Below are positions 1-13,350 of a stretch of 64,000 nucleotides of DNA, piece after piece. The DNA is from Alcaligenes endophyticus. GTDB lineage: Bacteria > Pseudomonadota > Gammaproteobacteria > Burkholderiales > Burkholderiaceae_B. The DNA is taken from positions 248,001-312,000 of the forward strand of contig NZ_JAPKND010000003.1 of the NCBI RefSeq assembly GCF_026344035.1. The letters run 5' to 3'. A program made the translations under genes and the position numbers. A model generated the notes under the pieces. That model searched no databases. It was not told where the DNA came from and saw only the letters and a list, made by a program, of their open reading frames with translations. Positions within the stretch are counted from its first letter, which is position 1. The number at the start of each line of letters is the position of its first letter.

Positions 1-2
1 GT

Positions 3-1058
<1,056 letters not shown>

Positions 1059-1078
1059 CCTCTTACCTCTTTAACTTG

Positions 1079-2236
1079 ATGCACGCTTCAACACACATGT
1101 CCTCTATTGTTGCCTCATCTAAACGCCTGGTTGTCAAAGTTGGTTCTTCTTTAGTCACCAACGAAGGCAAAGGCATAGATATCAACGCGGTGGAGCAATG
1201 GGCAGCACAAATTGCGCAGTTGCATGCCCAAGGCTGCCAAATAGTATTGGTTTCAAGCGGCGCGATTGCCGAGGGTATGGCCCGCTTGGGCTGGCCTCGG
1301 CGCCCCAAAGCCATGAATCAACTACAAGCGGCAGCGGCTGTGGGGCAAATGGGACTCATCCAAGCCTATGAAGTGGCGTTTGCACGCCATGGCATACGCA
1401 CCGCGCAAATTTTGCTCACTCACGAAGATTTGGCCTACAGGCACCGTTACTTAAACGCACGCAGTACGCTTTATACCCTGCTTGATTTAGGCGTGGTGCC
1501 TATCGTGAACGAGAATGACACCATCGTCACTGATGAAATTCGCCTAGGTGACAACGATACTTTGGGCGCCTTGGTCACCAATCTTATCGAAGCAGAAACA
1601 CTGGTCATCCTTACGGATCAAAGCGGTTTGTATAGTGCCGATCCTCGTAGCAACCCCAGCGCCCGTTTTATCACCCATGCCCAAGCAGGCGACCCAGAAT
1701 TGGAAGCCATGGCAGGCGGAGCTGGTAGTACGGTGGGTACGGGCGGCATGATTACCAAAATACTAGCTGCCAAGCGCGCGGCAAACAGCGGCGGGCATAC
1801 GGTCATTGCTTCAGGCAGAGAACCTGATGTACTAGTGCGCCTAGCACGCGGCGAATCTATTGGCACTGAACTACAGGCTGTCCTACCGGTAAAATCGGCC
1901 CGACAACGCTGGATGGCGAATCATTTACGCACACGGGGCCGCTTAACTCTAGACCAAGGTGCGGTGGATGCGCTCACCCAGGGCCATAAAAGCCTGCTAG
2001 CAATAGGCGTAGTCCAAGTAGAGGGAGATTTTGGTCGGGGCGACGTAGTCGCTTGTGTTGACCAACACGGCGTGGAATGCGCGCGCGGTTTAATCAACTA
2101 CTCTGCCGATGACACCCGCCGTATCAAAGGGCATCCTAGTCAACGTATTGCCGAAATCCTCGGAATTATGACTGACGCCGAGCTGATGCATCGCGACAAT
2201 ATGGTGTTTAACACGGAAAAGTTTGACTATAGATAA
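1079..2236 (+). CDS. proB: glutamate 5-kinase
   Basis: First enzyme of proline synthesis: ATP-dependent phosphorylation of L-glutamate to glutamyl 5-phosphate in the cytoplasm. An amino-acid kinase domain starts near residue 10 ([10 protein letters not shown]) and carries SSGAIAEG and the NENDT region; the C-terminal 100 or so residues form a PUA domain ([15 protein letters not shown] onwards). About 385 aa, slightly longer than E. coli ProB. The start is uncertain: TTG 1076, ATG 1079 and ATG 1097 are in frame and none has a good Shine-Dalgarno, so the first ATG is used. The close spacing suggests co-transcription with obgE. proA is not in the window. Confidence 0.95.
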   Translation: MHASTHMSSIVASSKRLVVKVGSSLVTNEGKGIDINAVEQWAAQIAQLHAQGCQIVLVSSGAIAEGMARLGWPRRPKAMNQLQAAAAVGQMGLIQAYEVAFARHGIRTAQILLTHEDLAYRHRYLNARSTLYTLLDLGVVPIVNENDTIVTDEIRLGDNDTLGALVTNLIEAETLVILTDQSGLYSADPRSNPSARFITHAQAGDPELEAMAGGAGSTVGTGGMITKILAAKRAANSGGHTVIASGREPDVLVRLARGESIGTELQAVLPVKSARQRWMANHLRTRGRLTLDQGAVDALTQGHKSLLAIGVVQVEGDFGRGDVVACVDQHGVECARGLINYSADDTRRIKGHPSQRIAEILGIMTDAELMHRDNMVFNTEKFDYR

Positions 2237-2361
2237 GCGCTTACAGCAAAAGGTTGGCCCAACCACTCGCTGACTGTTGTAATAGGTTGTAAACTTTCAA
2301 ATTGATGAGCGTTCGGGCCGACCCTTCTTATATGCCCGAGCCCAAACCAGTAAGGGAACGT

Positions 2362-3615
2362 ATGAGAATCGTCGTATTGGGTGCAGGTGTTATAGGCGTC
2401 ACAAGCGCATGGTATCTGGCTCGTGAAGGCCATCAAGTTACTGTGGTTGATCGTTTACAAGGTTCGGCTCTAGAAACAAGCTTTGCCAATGCCGGGCAAC
2501 TCTCTTTTGGTTACGCATCCCCTTGGGCGGCACCGGGCATTCCCCGCAAAGCTATTAAATGGATGTTTGACACGCATCCTGCACTGACTATCCGGCCTGA
2601 TGGCAGCTTACATCAGTTGCAATGGCTCTACCAAATGTGGCGCAATTGCACCCCAGAACGTTATGCGGTCAACAAAGAGCGAATGGTGCGCTTAGCAGAA
2701 TACAGCCGTCACTGCTTACACACGCTCCAATCCGAAACCGGCATTGCTTACGAAGGCCGCGAAAAAGGCACATTACAGGTTTTTCGAACCCAAGCACAAG
2801 TTGACGGCGTCGCCCCCGACATTCGCATACTAGAACAAGCCGGAGTGGCCCACCAACTGCTAAGCGCCCAAGAACTGGCCTCCATCGAGCCTGCTCTTGA
2901 GCATGTTGCTCACAAACTAAGCGGTGGTTTACACCTGCCTGATGACCAAACCGGTGACTGTCAAATGTTCACCCGTCAACTCACAGAAATGGCTAAGCAA
3001 GCTGGCGTCGAATTCAAATTCTCTCAGGGTATTCGTCACATACAAAGCCAAGGTCAACGCATCAGTGCCATCCAATGCGAGGATGAAACTCTCACTGCGG
3101 ATGCTTACGTCGTTGCCCTAGGTTCGTGGTCCACACCTTTGTTGCATAAGCTTATCAAATTACCGGTTTATCCGTTAAAAGGCTATTCAATTACTGCCCC
3201 TATCGTAGATGAGACTCGTGCACCCATTTCCACTTTACTGGATGAAACCTATAAAATTGCTATCACCCGTTTTGATCAACGCATACGCGTTGGAGGCATG
3301 GCAGAAGTGGTAGGATTTAATAAAACCTTAAATCCAAAACGCCAAGCGACATTAAGCATGGTGTTAAGCGATTTATTCCCCGGTAGTTATCAAAGCCACG
3401 CTGATCTACAGTTTTGGACAGGCTTACGTCCCAAAACCCCTGATAGCACGCCTATTATAGGAAAAACAGCTTACGATAACCTGTACCTTAATACCGGTCA
3501 CGGCACATTAGGCTGGACCTTAAGTACAGGCAGTGCCCAACTGTTAGCGGATATCATTTCAGGTAAAGAGACGGCTATCCGCTCTGATGATTTAGGGATT
3601 AGCCGTTACCACTAG
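2362..3615 (+). CDS. dadA: D-amino acid dehydrogenase, small-subunit type
   Basis: FAD-dependent oxidative deamination of D-amino acids (D-alanine in the best known cases), feeding electrons to the respiratory chain at the inner membrane. The N-terminus is a dinucleotide-binding fold ([20 protein letters not shown]), followed by the conserved SFANAGQLS and YASPWAAPG motifs of DadA and the C-terminal [12 protein letters not shown]-contact motif. The ATG at 2362 is preceded five bases earlier by AAGGGA and gives 417 aa; an upstream in-frame ATG at 2302 lacks this. No alanine racemase gene adjoins it. It converges on the next gene with only five bases between stops. Confidence 0.92.
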   Translation: MRIVVLGAGVIGVTSAWYLAREGHQVTVVDRLQGSALETSFANAGQLSFGYASPWAAPGIPRKAIKWMFDTHPALTIRPDGSLHQLQWLYQMWRNCTPERYAVNKERMVRLAEYSRHCLHTLQSETGIAYEGREKGTLQVFRTQAQVDGVAPDIRILEQAGVAHQLLSAQELASIEPALEHVAHKLSGGLHLPDDQTGDCQMFTRQLTEMAKQAGVEFKFSQGIRHIQSQGQRISAIQCEDETLTADAYVVALGSWSTPLLHKLIKLPVYPLKGYSITAPIVDETRAPISTLLDETYKIAITRFDQRIRVGGMAEVVGFNKTLNPKRQATLSMVLSDLFPGSYQSHADLQFWTGLRPKTPDSTPIIGKTAYDNLYLNTGHGTLGWTLSTGSAQLLADIISGKETAIRSDDLGISRYH

Positions 3616-3620
3616 TCTCT

Positions 3621-4406
3621 TTATTGCTGGCGTTGACTTCCGATCTCACATTCGGCAGAGAACATATAGCCCCAATTGTGGATGGAACGTATAGGCAGAT
3701 CGGTAGCGTCGCGCTCAAATTTACGACGTAAGCGACTTACCAAAACCCCTAGACGATTCACCTCAGCCATACTGTATGAATGTTGCGACGCGGGCGTGTT
3801 GTCTGGGGCTAGACAACCCCGCTCATCAATGGCTTGTAGCAATTGTGCATGGGTGGCTTGGCGCTCGGGATGACGTAATAAGCAGTCAAAAAAAGAGCGC
3901 TCGGCCGAGGTTAAGGAAAATCGTTTGCCTGCTGGGCTACATAAAGCCCAGCCATTTTGCTCTAAACGCCAAAGATCAGTGGGCCGTTTATTGGCGACCA
4001 TTGTCACTGGCAATTGACGCCTAAACATACTATAGGCGTAACACCCAAGCAGCTCAGGAGTGGCCGAAATAGGAAGAAGGCTGTCGGCACCACTTTGCAA
4101 CGCTTGTAGTAAAGCCGATTCACTCCAGTCAGAAAGCAGCAGTATGCCCAAACGCGGATAACTCATGCGTAAACGCATGGTCAATGCCGTCAGCCCGTTT
4201 AACGTACCGGTTAGGCAGAGCAGTCCGGGCCATCCTCTATTTGTTGCATCACGGCGCTCTAAGGCGTCGCTAAGTGGTGCAAAGTCATCAAAAACACAAA
4301 CAGAAAAGCCACGTTGCCGTAAAGCTTGGAACTGATCATCAGTTAAGGTTTGCCCATGATTTGGCAACGCTAGATGGAACACGGTAGGGCTTTGAACTTC
4401 CTGCAT
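3621..4406 (-). CDS. OmpR/PhoB-type winged-helix regulator with degenerate receiver
   Basis: DNA-binding transcriptional regulator, 261 aa from the ATG at 4406, which has GAGGTG upstream. Residues 1-130 resemble a response-regulator receiver in length and hydrophobic pattern, but the phosphorylation chemistry is missing: Thr66 sits where the phospho-acceptor Asp should be, Ile113 replaces the conserved Lys, and the acidic pair after strand 1 is absent. Ser92 of the Ser/Thr switch remains. Residues about 160-255 form an OmpR-type winged helix (SLTSAERSFFDCLLRHPE, VSRLRRKFE, IRSIHNWGYMF). No histidine kinase adjoins it. It probably works without phosphorylation, or by small-ligand or protein contact; the target genes are unknown. 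Confidence 0.8.
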   Translation of the reverse strand: MQEVQSPTVFHLALPNHGQTLTDDQFQALRQRGFSVCVFDDFAPLSDALERRDATNRGWPGLLCLTGTLNGLTALTMRLRMSYPRLGILLLSDWSESALLQALQSGADSLLPISATPELLGCYAYSMFRRQLPVTMVANKRPTDLWRLEQNGWALCSPAGKRFSLTSAERSFFDCLLRHPERQATHAQLLQAIDERGCLAPDNTPASQHSYSMAEVNRLGVLVSRLRRKFERDATDLPIRSIHNWGYMFSAECEIGSQRQQ

Positions 4407-4517
4407 GCTTGACACCTCAATCAAAATGAGCAAAATTCACTAACCATGTCATTATAATCACGTTCGTTATGCTCATGCTATCACCACCGTGTTGTCACTA
4501 AGAACAATAATTCCTAG

Positions 4518-7035
<2,518 letters not shown>

Positions 7036-7050
7036 ATAAAAAAAGGCCAA

Positions 7051-7082
7051 ACGTGGCAAGCAATTTTACCCGCTTGCCACGT
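7051..7082. terminator. bidirectional terminator between thiC and the OmpA-like gene
   Basis: A perfect 11-bp stem (ACGTGGCAAGC at 7051-7061 with GCTTGCCACGT at 7072-7082) with a 10-base loop. An A-run at 7034-7044 becomes a T-tract on the minus strand, so it should stop minus-strand transcription of the lipoprotein gene. The plus-strand T-tract after the stem is weaker. An outer GGCCAA/TTGGCC pairing may extend it. Confidence 0.8.
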
Positions 7083-7134
7083 TCTGTTTATCTTGGCCCG
7101 CCGCCCTAACGGCAGAGGGGCAACCCCATCATCA

Positions 7135-7791
7135 TTATTGTTGGGGGGCGTACAAATACAACTCAACGCGGCGGTTTAAAGCACGACCTTCAGCCGTAGC
7201 ATTGTTGCCTATAGGCTGACTATCCGCACGACCTTCAGCGATCAGACGATTACCGCCTACTCCCTGATGGCTTAGATATGTCGTCACCGCCTGAGCACGC
7301 TCACGCGACAAGACTTGGTTCGTTTGTAGCGAGCCGGTACTGTCTGTGTAGCCTACGGCTACGGCACGCAACTCGGGGTGTTGAATCAAAGCACGCGCAA
7401 CACTATCTAATACCGGCAATAACGCTGACTTAAGCTGGTACTTGCCAGTATCAAAAGATACATGGCTAGGAATATTGACACGCAAAGAGCCGTCCGGCAT
7501 CTCAGTAACATCTACCCCTAGATTGCTGGCACCGGATTGCTGCACGTCTTGCTTAATGCCTGACCAGTTATACCCCGCAATACCACCAGCCAACGCACCA
7601 ATACCTGCCCCAATTAACGCTGCTTTACTGCTGTCGCCGATAATGGCCCCTAAACCCGCGCCAGCTGCGGCGCCTGCGCCTGCACCGATAGCCGTACGTC
7701 CACCCGTAGACTGAGTGGTAACACAAGCTGCCATTAAGGCCGTCATGCCTAGGCAAACACCAAATTTTGCAGTGCGTATGGAAATACTCAT
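7135..7791 (-). CDS. OmpA-family outer-membrane lipoprotein with glycine zipper
   Basis: 218-aa envelope protein, probably anchored in the outer membrane and holding it to peptidoglycan. The signal peptide ends in lipobox LMAAC with Cys23 as the likely lipidated residue. Residues about 31-75 are a glycine/alanine-rich zipper (GAGAGAAAGAGLGAIIGD and a similar repeat). Residues about 105-215 form an OmpA C-terminal peptidoglycan-binding domain (SRERAQAVTTYL, GRADSQPIGNN, NRRVELYL). The layout resembles E. coli YiaD. GAGAGGA precedes the ATG. It stands alone on the minus strand. Confidence 0.9.
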   Translation of the reverse strand: MSISIRTAKFGVCLGMTALMAACVTTQSTGGRTAIGAGAGAAAGAGLGAIIGDSSKAALIGAGIGALAGGIAGYNWSGIKQDVQQSGASNLGVDVTEMPDGSLRVNIPSHVSFDTGKYQLKSALLPVLDSVARALIQHPELRAVAVGYTDSTGSLQTNQVLSRERAQAVTTYLSHQGVGGNRLIAEGRADSQPIGNNATAEGRALNRRVELYLYAPQQ

Positions 7792-7936
7792 AAATCCTCT
7801 CGAGAATTAGACAAGCTTATTGTAAAAGGTGCTTGTAAGTGTCCCTATACTAGCAAGAGCCTAAGTATCTGGGCGTTACAGAGTGGTTCACTTTACCTAA
7901 CTTAACATACATTCATGTAAGCCTTGCTGACCACTC

Positions 7937-8935
7937 TCAATACAATCGGGCTCCTGAGGCGGCCACTATATCTTCATATTTGGCCAGTTCATCACTGACC
8001 ATTTGTGCAAACTCAGGCGCACTTAAAACGGCAGCCTCTGAGCCCATTTGTTTGAGAGTCTCGCGCACTTTAGGGTCTTGTAAGGCACGTGTATAGGCAA
8101 GATTTAGTTTTTCCACAATATCTGTAGGAGTACCGCCCGTAGCGAAAACACCAAACCAAGTCCCCAGGTCAAAGTTCTCTACTCCGGCTTGCTCCATTGT
8201 CGCTACATCAGGCAAAAAACTGGAACGCTCAACTGTAGTGACGGCCAGTGCCTTCAGGCGCCCTTCTTTGATCAATGGTGCGGCCGAGGCAAGGTTATCA
8301 AACATGAAATGAACCTCTCCCGCCAGCAAGGCTGTTTTAGCAGGGTTGGCCCCAGCGTACGGGACATGTACCGTATTAACATCGGTACGTGCATTCATCA
8401 ACGCGCCTGCCAAGTGTCCAGCACTCCCGTTACCTCCCGAGGCATAATTCAACTCTCCAGGATGACGCTGTGCGTAATCAACCAAATCTGCCACCTGATT
8501 GATTTGATTGGCTTCGGCAAATGCTTGATTTACCACCAACACGTTCGGTACCGAGGCAACTAATGCCACCGGTTCAAAACTTTCTATGGGATCGAAAGGC
8601 AGATTACTATACAGCCAAGGGTTGATGGCATTAATTGCCACAGCCCCCATCACCAAGCTATACCCGTCGGGCTTAGCCTTAGCCACTAATCCGGCACCAA
8701 TATTTCCTCCTGCACCGGCTTTATTTTCTACCACCACTGTGCCTAAGTCTTCTTTTACTTGCTGCGCCAGCAAGCGCGCCATGATGTCCAAAGGACCACC
8801 TGGAGGATAAGGCACCACGAACTGTATAGGCTTGCTGGGGTAACCCTCTGCCTGTACTGCTGTCCCTGCTAATAGCCCACCCAGGCTCAAGCATGCCGCC
8901 ATCAAAGGACGATGCAGATAGCGCGTGATACTCAT
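7937..8935 (-). CDS. Bug-family (TctC-like) periplasmic solute-binding protein
   Basis: Extracytoplasmic receptor of the Bordetella uptake gene family, usually binding a carboxylate or aromatic acid for tripartite tricarboxylate transporters. A signal peptide occupies residues 1-29 (cleavage likely after AVQA). The mature part starts GYPSKPIQFVVPYPPGG, the typical Bug first strand, and has VENKAGAGGNIG and SGGNGSAGHL. The ATG at 8935 has GGAG upstream; a TTG four codons earlier extends the frame but is unlikely. No TctA/TctB permease genes are nearby, so the receptor is an orphan. The ligand is unknown. Confidence 0.88.
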   Translation of the reverse strand: MSITRYLHRPLMAACLSLGGLLAGTAVQAEGYPSKPIQFVVPYPPGGPLDIMARLLAQQVKEDLGTVVVENKAGAGGNIGAGLVAKAKPDGYSLVMGAVAINAINPWLYSNLPFDPIESFEPVALVASVPNVLVVNQAFAEANQINQVADLVDYAQRHPGELNYASGGNGSAGHLAGALMNARTDVNTVHVPYAGANPAKTALLAGEVHFMFDNLASAAPLIKEGRLKALAVTTVERSSFLPDVATMEQAGVENFDLGTWFGVFATGGTPTDIVEKLNLAYTRALQDPKVRETLKQMGSEAAVLSAPEFAQMVSDELAKYEDIVAASGARLY

Positions 8936-8987
8936 AAACCACTCCAAAAATAAATGTCAGGCGTTGTATAGACCGTAGGACATTATA

Positions 8988-9719
8988 TTAGTGCAATATC
9001 TGCCCTAGGAAGGCTTGAGTACGTTCATTTTGGGGTTGATCAAAAAATATATCGGGTGGACTTTGCTCGATGATTTCGCCCTTATCCATAAAAATGACCC
9101 GGTCAGCTACCTTGCGCGCAAAATTCATTTCATGGGTGACGCACAACATTGTCATCCCGGTTTCAGCTAACCCCACCATCACATCCAATACCTCCTTCAC
9201 CATTTCGGGATCTAAAGCAGAGGTAGGCTCATCAAACAACATAATTTTAGGTTTCATGCATAAGGAGCGAGCAATTGCTACCCTTTGCTGCTGTCCACCT
9301 GATAACTGACCAGGATATTTCTGCGCCTGCTCTGGGATCCGTACGCGCTCGAGATACTCCATAGCGATAGCTTCTGCCTCGGCCTTGGGGCGCTTCAATA
9401 CCCAAATTGGGCCTAGAGTCAGGTTCTCAAGCACGGTCAAATGCGGAAATAAATTAAAATGCTGAAATACCATTCCCACTTCACGGCGGATCGCTTCAAT
9501 CTGCTTTAAGTTATTACTTAACTCTACGCCATCTACCACTATATCCCCCTGCTGGTGCTCCTCTAGCCGATTGATGCAGCGTATTAACGTAGACTTACCT
9601 GAACCCGAAGGGCCGCAAATGACGATACGCTCACCCGCTGCCACTTGCAGGTTAATATCACGTAAAACATGAAACTGCCCATACCATTTATGTACATGCT
9701 TTAACTCAATAATGGCCAT
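8988..9719 (-). CDS. aapP: amino-acid ABC transporter ATPase AapP
   Basis: ATP-binding subunit of a polar amino-acid importer (243 aa, cytoplasmic face). Walker [10 protein letters not shown], signature [15 protein letters not shown] and Walker [15 protein letters not shown] are all intact, as is the H-loop (VTHEMNFA). It is the last gene of the aapJQMP operon and has AAGGAG ahead of its ATG. The family (GlnQ/GltL/AapP) energises uptake of glutamate, glutamine, aspartate and a broad range of L-amino acids. Confidence 0.93.
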   Translation of the reverse strand: MAIIELKHVHKWYGQFHVLRDINLQVAAGERIVICGPSGSGKSTLIRCINRLEEHQQGDIVVDGVELSNNLKQIEAIRREVGMVFQHFNLFPHLTVLENLTLGPIWVLKRPKAEAEAIAMEYLERVRIPEQAQKYPGQLSGGQQQRVAIARSLCMKPKIMLFDEPTSALDPEMVKEVLDVMVGLAETGMTMLCVTHEMNFARKVADRVIFMDKGEIIEQSPPDIFFDQPQNERTQAFLGQILH

Positions 9720-9762
9720 GCAACAACTCCTTAGAAGCCTATCAAGCCTCCATTGTTATCGA

Positions 9763-10857
9763 TCACGCTCGTTCATGATCCGTGGCTAAGCGGCGCTCTA
9801 AAGAACGGCTATAACGCGAAATAGAATAACAATAAAGAAAATAAATCAGTGAGATAAAAATATATGCCTCGGCGCTAAAACCACGCCAGCTCGCATCTGC
9901 CAAGGCTGTTTTTGCCGCTTGGGTGAGATCAAAAATACCGATAATGACCACCAACGAGGTGTCTTTAAACAGCGAAATAAATATACCCACCAAAGGAGGA
10001 ATAACTACTTTTAATGCTTGTGGCAAAATAATTTTGCGCATCGTTTGCCAATAGCTAAGGCCTATAGACTCCGCGCCTTCATATTGGCCCTTGGGAACCG
10101 CCTGCAAACCTCCACGAACGGTCTCTGCGATATAGGCGGCCGCAAATAAAATAATCGCAATTTGTGCTCGCAGTAGTTTGTCTATGGTAAAGCCAGCTGG
10201 TAAGAACAAGGGCAGCATCACTGACGACATGAACAACAAACTAATAAGCGGCACGCCACGAATCAGCTCGATATAGACCACACATAGTGCCTTGACTGCC
10301 GGTAGCCTGGAAGTGCGCCCCAAAGCCAGCAGCACACCCAACGGAAAGGCAAAGGCGATGCCAAAGGTAGCTAAAATTAGGGTCAGAGGCAAACCACCCC
10401 ACAAGCTGTTGTCCACGTGAGTCAGTCCAAATACACCGCCCCACATCAACACTGCCACCACAAGCAGCCCCAAAAACCAAAATACGGGCAGCCATGGCTT
10501 CCAAAACCATCTTATGCAACTGCAAATTATCAAGGCTGTTAGCAATATAGTGGCTAACAAGGGGCGCCACTGTTGGGCATATGGATAAATGCCAAACAAA
10601 ATTAAACGATGTTTTTCACGTATAAATGCCCAGCAAGCACCGCTTGCTTCGCGGCACTGCTGTGCCGTGGAGGCCTCAAAGTCGGCGTCAAAAAACAGCC
10701 AATTTAATGCCGCTGGCACGCTCATGAATAAAAACCATAAGCCCAGGACAGTAATAATGGTGTTTAAAGGCGTAGAAAATAAATTAAGACGTAACCACCC
10801 TAATACGCCGTGAGTTTGTTGAGGCGGTTGCAGTGCTACTTGGTTTGCGACGCTCAT
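9763..10857 (-). CDS. aapM: amino-acid ABC transporter permease AapM
   Basis: Inner-membrane permease of the general L-amino-acid importer, 364 aa. Several hydrophobic helices lie in the N-terminal 150 residues, then a His/Glu/Gln-type permease core with the ATPase-coupling loop GAESIGLSYWQTMRKIILPQAL. The long N-terminal extension is typical of AapM and AapQ rather than of GlnP-sized permeases. Its ATG abuts the aapQ stop, consistent with translational coupling. Confidence 0.93.
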   Translation of the reverse strand: MSVANQVALQPPQQTHGVLGWLRLNLFSTPLNTIITVLGLWFLFMSVPAALNWLFFDADFEASTAQQCREASGACWAFIREKHRLILFGIYPYAQQWRPLLATILLTALIICSCIRWFWKPWLPVFWFLGLLVVAVLMWGGVFGLTHVDNSLWGGLPLTLILATFGIAFAFPLGVLLALGRTSRLPAVKALCVVYIELIRGVPLISLLFMSSVMLPLFLPAGFTIDKLLRAQIAIILFAAAYIAETVRGGLQAVPKGQYEGAESIGLSYWQTMRKIILPQALKVVIPPLVGIFISLFKDTSLVVIIGIFDLTQAAKTALADASWRGFSAEAYIFISLIYFLYCYSISRYSRSLERRLATDHERA

Positions 10858-12042
10858 TTATCTCTCCACCAACGCAATGCGTTTGTTATACCAATTCATA
10901 AATAACGAAATCGATAAACTAACGGAAAGATATGCCGCCATAATAATTAAAATTCCTTCTATAGCTTGTCCTGTTTGGTTCAAGGTGGTATTTACCACCG
11001 AGACTATATCCGGATAACCTATGGCCACTGCCAAAGAGCTATTTTTAGTAAGATTTAAAAACTGGCTCGTCATGGGAGGAATAATGACCCGCAAGGCTTG
11101 TGGCAAAATGACTAATCGCATCAAACGTGCACGGCTCAACCCCAACGCTTCAGCAGCCTCCCACTGACCTTTGTTTACCGCTTGTATGCCCGCACGCACC
11201 ACCTCAGCAATGAAAGCCGAAGTGTAGGTAATTAATCCGGCTAAAAGAGCGGCGAGCTCAGGTGAAAAACTGAGTCCATTAACAAAATTAAAGCCTTTTA
11301 GCTCGGGTATCTCGACCTCTAGCGGGGCACCAGCTAACCACCAACTTGCTAGGGGACATAACACTAGCAACACCCCAGCCGTACGCATCAAAGGAAATAT
11401 CTGGCCACTACGCTCTTGCCGCTTACGAGCCCAATGTGCCAAAAGAACAATGATCAGTATGGCTATGCCTAATCCAGCAACAATCCAATCTAGGCCCCCG
11501 CCTACTAAGGCCGGTGTTTTCAAGCCACGATTTGACAGAAACACACCAGAAATTGGATTCCACGCCTGCCTTGGTCCAGGCATGGACTCGGTAATGAGTG
11601 CATACCAAAAAAATAGTTGTATCAATAGGGGAACATTGCGCATGACCTCGACGTAGACGGAGGCCAAGCGATTAATCAACCAATTCTTAGATAGTCGCGC
11701 TACCCCTAGCACCGTGCCCAATAAAGTGGCGGCCACAATCCCAATCACAGAGACTTTTAGCGTATTTACCAAGCCCACCACAATAGCCCGCCCATAAGTG
11801 TCCTGAGGGGAATAGGGGATGGAACTTTCACCTATAGCAAAGCCCGCCTCACGGCTCCAAAAGCCAAAGCCGGTAGAAATATTGCGTACTGCCAAGTTGT
11901 GCAGAGTATTCGATACTAAGTACCAAACCCCCATCCCGACTAAGCCCACAATGAGCACTTGATAAACCAGAGAGCGTATGAATGGATCGTGCCACGACAA
12001 ACGCCAACGCGTTCTACGCGCTTTGGAAGTATAAGTATCCAT
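10858..12042 (-). CDS. aapQ: amino-acid ABC transporter permease AapQ
   Basis: Second inner-membrane permease of the importer, 394 aa, with the coupling motif AAEALGLSRARLMRLVILPQAL near the C-terminus and TM helices throughout. It pairs with AapM to form the translocation pore. The gap to aapJ upstream holds two strong stem-loops (12061-12119), which probably set the ratio of binding protein to permease. Confidence 0.93.
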   Translation of the reverse strand: MDTYTSKARRTRWRLSWHDPFIRSLVYQVLIVGLVGMGVWYLVSNTLHNLAVRNISTGFGFWSREAGFAIGESSIPYSPQDTYGRAIVVGLVNTLKVSVIGIVAATLLGTVLGVARLSKNWLINRLASVYVEVMRNVPLLIQLFFWYALITESMPGPRQAWNPISGVFLSNRGLKTPALVGGGLDWIVAGLGIAILIIVLLAHWARKRQERSGQIFPLMRTAGVLLVLCPLASWWLAGAPLEVEIPELKGFNFVNGLSFSPELAALLAGLITYTSAFIAEVVRAGIQAVNKGQWEAAEALGLSRARLMRLVILPQALRVIIPPMTSQFLNLTKNSSLAVAIGYPDIVSVVNTTLNQTGQAIEGILIIMAAYLSVSLSISLFMNWYNKRIALVER

Positions 12043-12060
12043 ACAGTGCTGCCATTGAAT

Positions 12061-12119
12061 GCAATGCTAGATAGCATTGCGTTATGCGAAAGCCACTTTG
12101 CCCACAGGAGCAAAGTGGC
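12061..12119 (-). promoter_or_regulatory. two intercistronic stem-loops between aapJ and aapQ
   Basis: Hairpin 1 is GCCACTTTGC 12092-12101 with GCAAAGTGGC 12110-12119, a perfect 10-bp stem with an 8-base loop. Hairpin 2 is GCAATGCT 12061-12068 with AGCATTGC 12073-12080, a perfect 8-bp stem with a 4-base loop. Neither is followed by a good T-tract on the minus strand. Hairpins after a binding-protein gene commonly protect its mRNA 3' end and reduce downstream expression; that role is inferred here. Confidence 0.65.
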
Positions 12120-12140
12120 AAGACTGCCAGAAATTGAATG

Positions 12141-13157
12141 TTACCTTACTGGCCAGCCGTACATCAGCCCACCATCACGCCACTGAGCATTTAAACCTCG
12201 CTCTAGTTTCAGAGGAGTTTGCATACCTAGGTTGCGATCAAACGACTCACCGTAGTTACCCACTTGCTTGATAATGTTGTAGGCCCATTTATTATCTACC
12301 TTGAGGCCTTTACCCATTTCGCCGCTCACCCCCAAAACGCGCTGAATATTTGGGTTGTCACTCTTTAGCTGCTCATCCACATTTTGCGAGTTAATACCGT
12401 ATTCCTCGGCCTCTAACATGGCATTTAATGTCCAACGTACTAGAGCAAACCACTCATCATCGCCTTGTCTAACCATAGGGCCTAGCGGCTCTTTGGAGAA
12501 GTCTTCCGGCAAAATGATAAAATCGTCAGGACTGCCTTGCGAGGCGCGCATAGAGGCTAAACCAGACTTATCCGTAGTGAAAGCATCACAACGTCCAGAA
12601 GTAAAAGATCGCATCGCTTCTTCTGGGTTATTAATAACTACTGGGTTGAACTTAATCCCTTGGGCGCGGAACCAATCGGCTAAATTAAGTTCGGTTGTGG
12701 TGCCCGGTTGCACACATACAGCGGCACCATCTAGTTCTTTCGCACTATTCACCCCTAGCGACTTTTTAACCATAACACCTTGGCTATCATAATAATTCGT
12801 GCCGGTGCTCATCAGCCCTAAGGTTGTATCACGCGTGACCGTAGCGGTAGTATTACGTGTCAATACGTCAATCTCGCCAGACTGCAAGGCAGTAAAACGC
12901 TGTTGGGTAGTTAGCGGTGTAATTTTGAATTTATTCGCGTCACCAAAAATGGCTGCTGCGATAGCCCGGCAAGCATCGACATCTATGCCTGTCCAGTTAC
13001 CCTTGCTATCGGCGATAGAAAAACCAGCAATACCGGTAGACGCCCCGCACTGCACAAATCCTTTCTGTTTTACGGCATCTAATGTTGAGTTGGCTGCGGC
13101 GTAACTGGAAAACCCAGCTAGAATGGCTGCAGAAGCGATGGCTTTAATTAACTTCAT
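12141..13157 (-). CDS. aapJ: amino-acid ABC transporter substrate-binding protein AapJ
   Basis: Periplasmic receptor of the general L-amino-acid importer, 338 aa. The signal peptide (MKLIKAIASAAILAGFSSYAAA) is followed by a type 3 solute-binding domain (KGFVQCG, FSIADSKGNWTGIDVDACRA, LTTQQRFTALQSGEIDVLTRNTT). It has a near-perfect Shine-Dalgarno, AGGAGGTGA, ahead of the ATG, in keeping with a high-abundance receptor. It is the first gene of aapJQMP. Confidence 0.95.
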   Translation of the reverse strand: MKLIKAIASAAILAGFSSYAAANSTLDAVKQKGFVQCGASTGIAGFSIADSKGNWTGIDVDACRAIAAAIFGDANKFKITPLTTQQRFTALQSGEIDVLTRNTTATVTRDTTLGLMSTGTNYYDSQGVMVKKSLGVNSAKELDGAAVCVQPGTTTELNLADWFRAQGIKFNPVVINNPEEAMRSFTSGRCDAFTTDKSGLASMRASQGSPDDFIILPEDFSKEPLGPMVRQGDDEWFALVRWTLNAMLEAEEYGINSQNVDEQLKSDNPNIQRVLGVSGEMGKGLKVDNKWAYNIIKQVGNYGESFDRNLGMQTPLKLERGLNAQWRDGGLMYGWPVR

Positions 13158-13350
13158 GCTATGTCACCTCCTGTTTACTTTTGGCAAAGGGATGCGGATT
13201 ACAATGGAAGCAAGTTACAGGCCTCCAATCTAAAGGCTTAATGGTCAATGCCATATGGGGAATTTCCCTTTACTCGACTAAATAAGTAGATAGCTTGGCC
13301 TGCGATAGCAGCACCTTATGCTCTCGATAACCGTTCCGACTGCGAGCACC

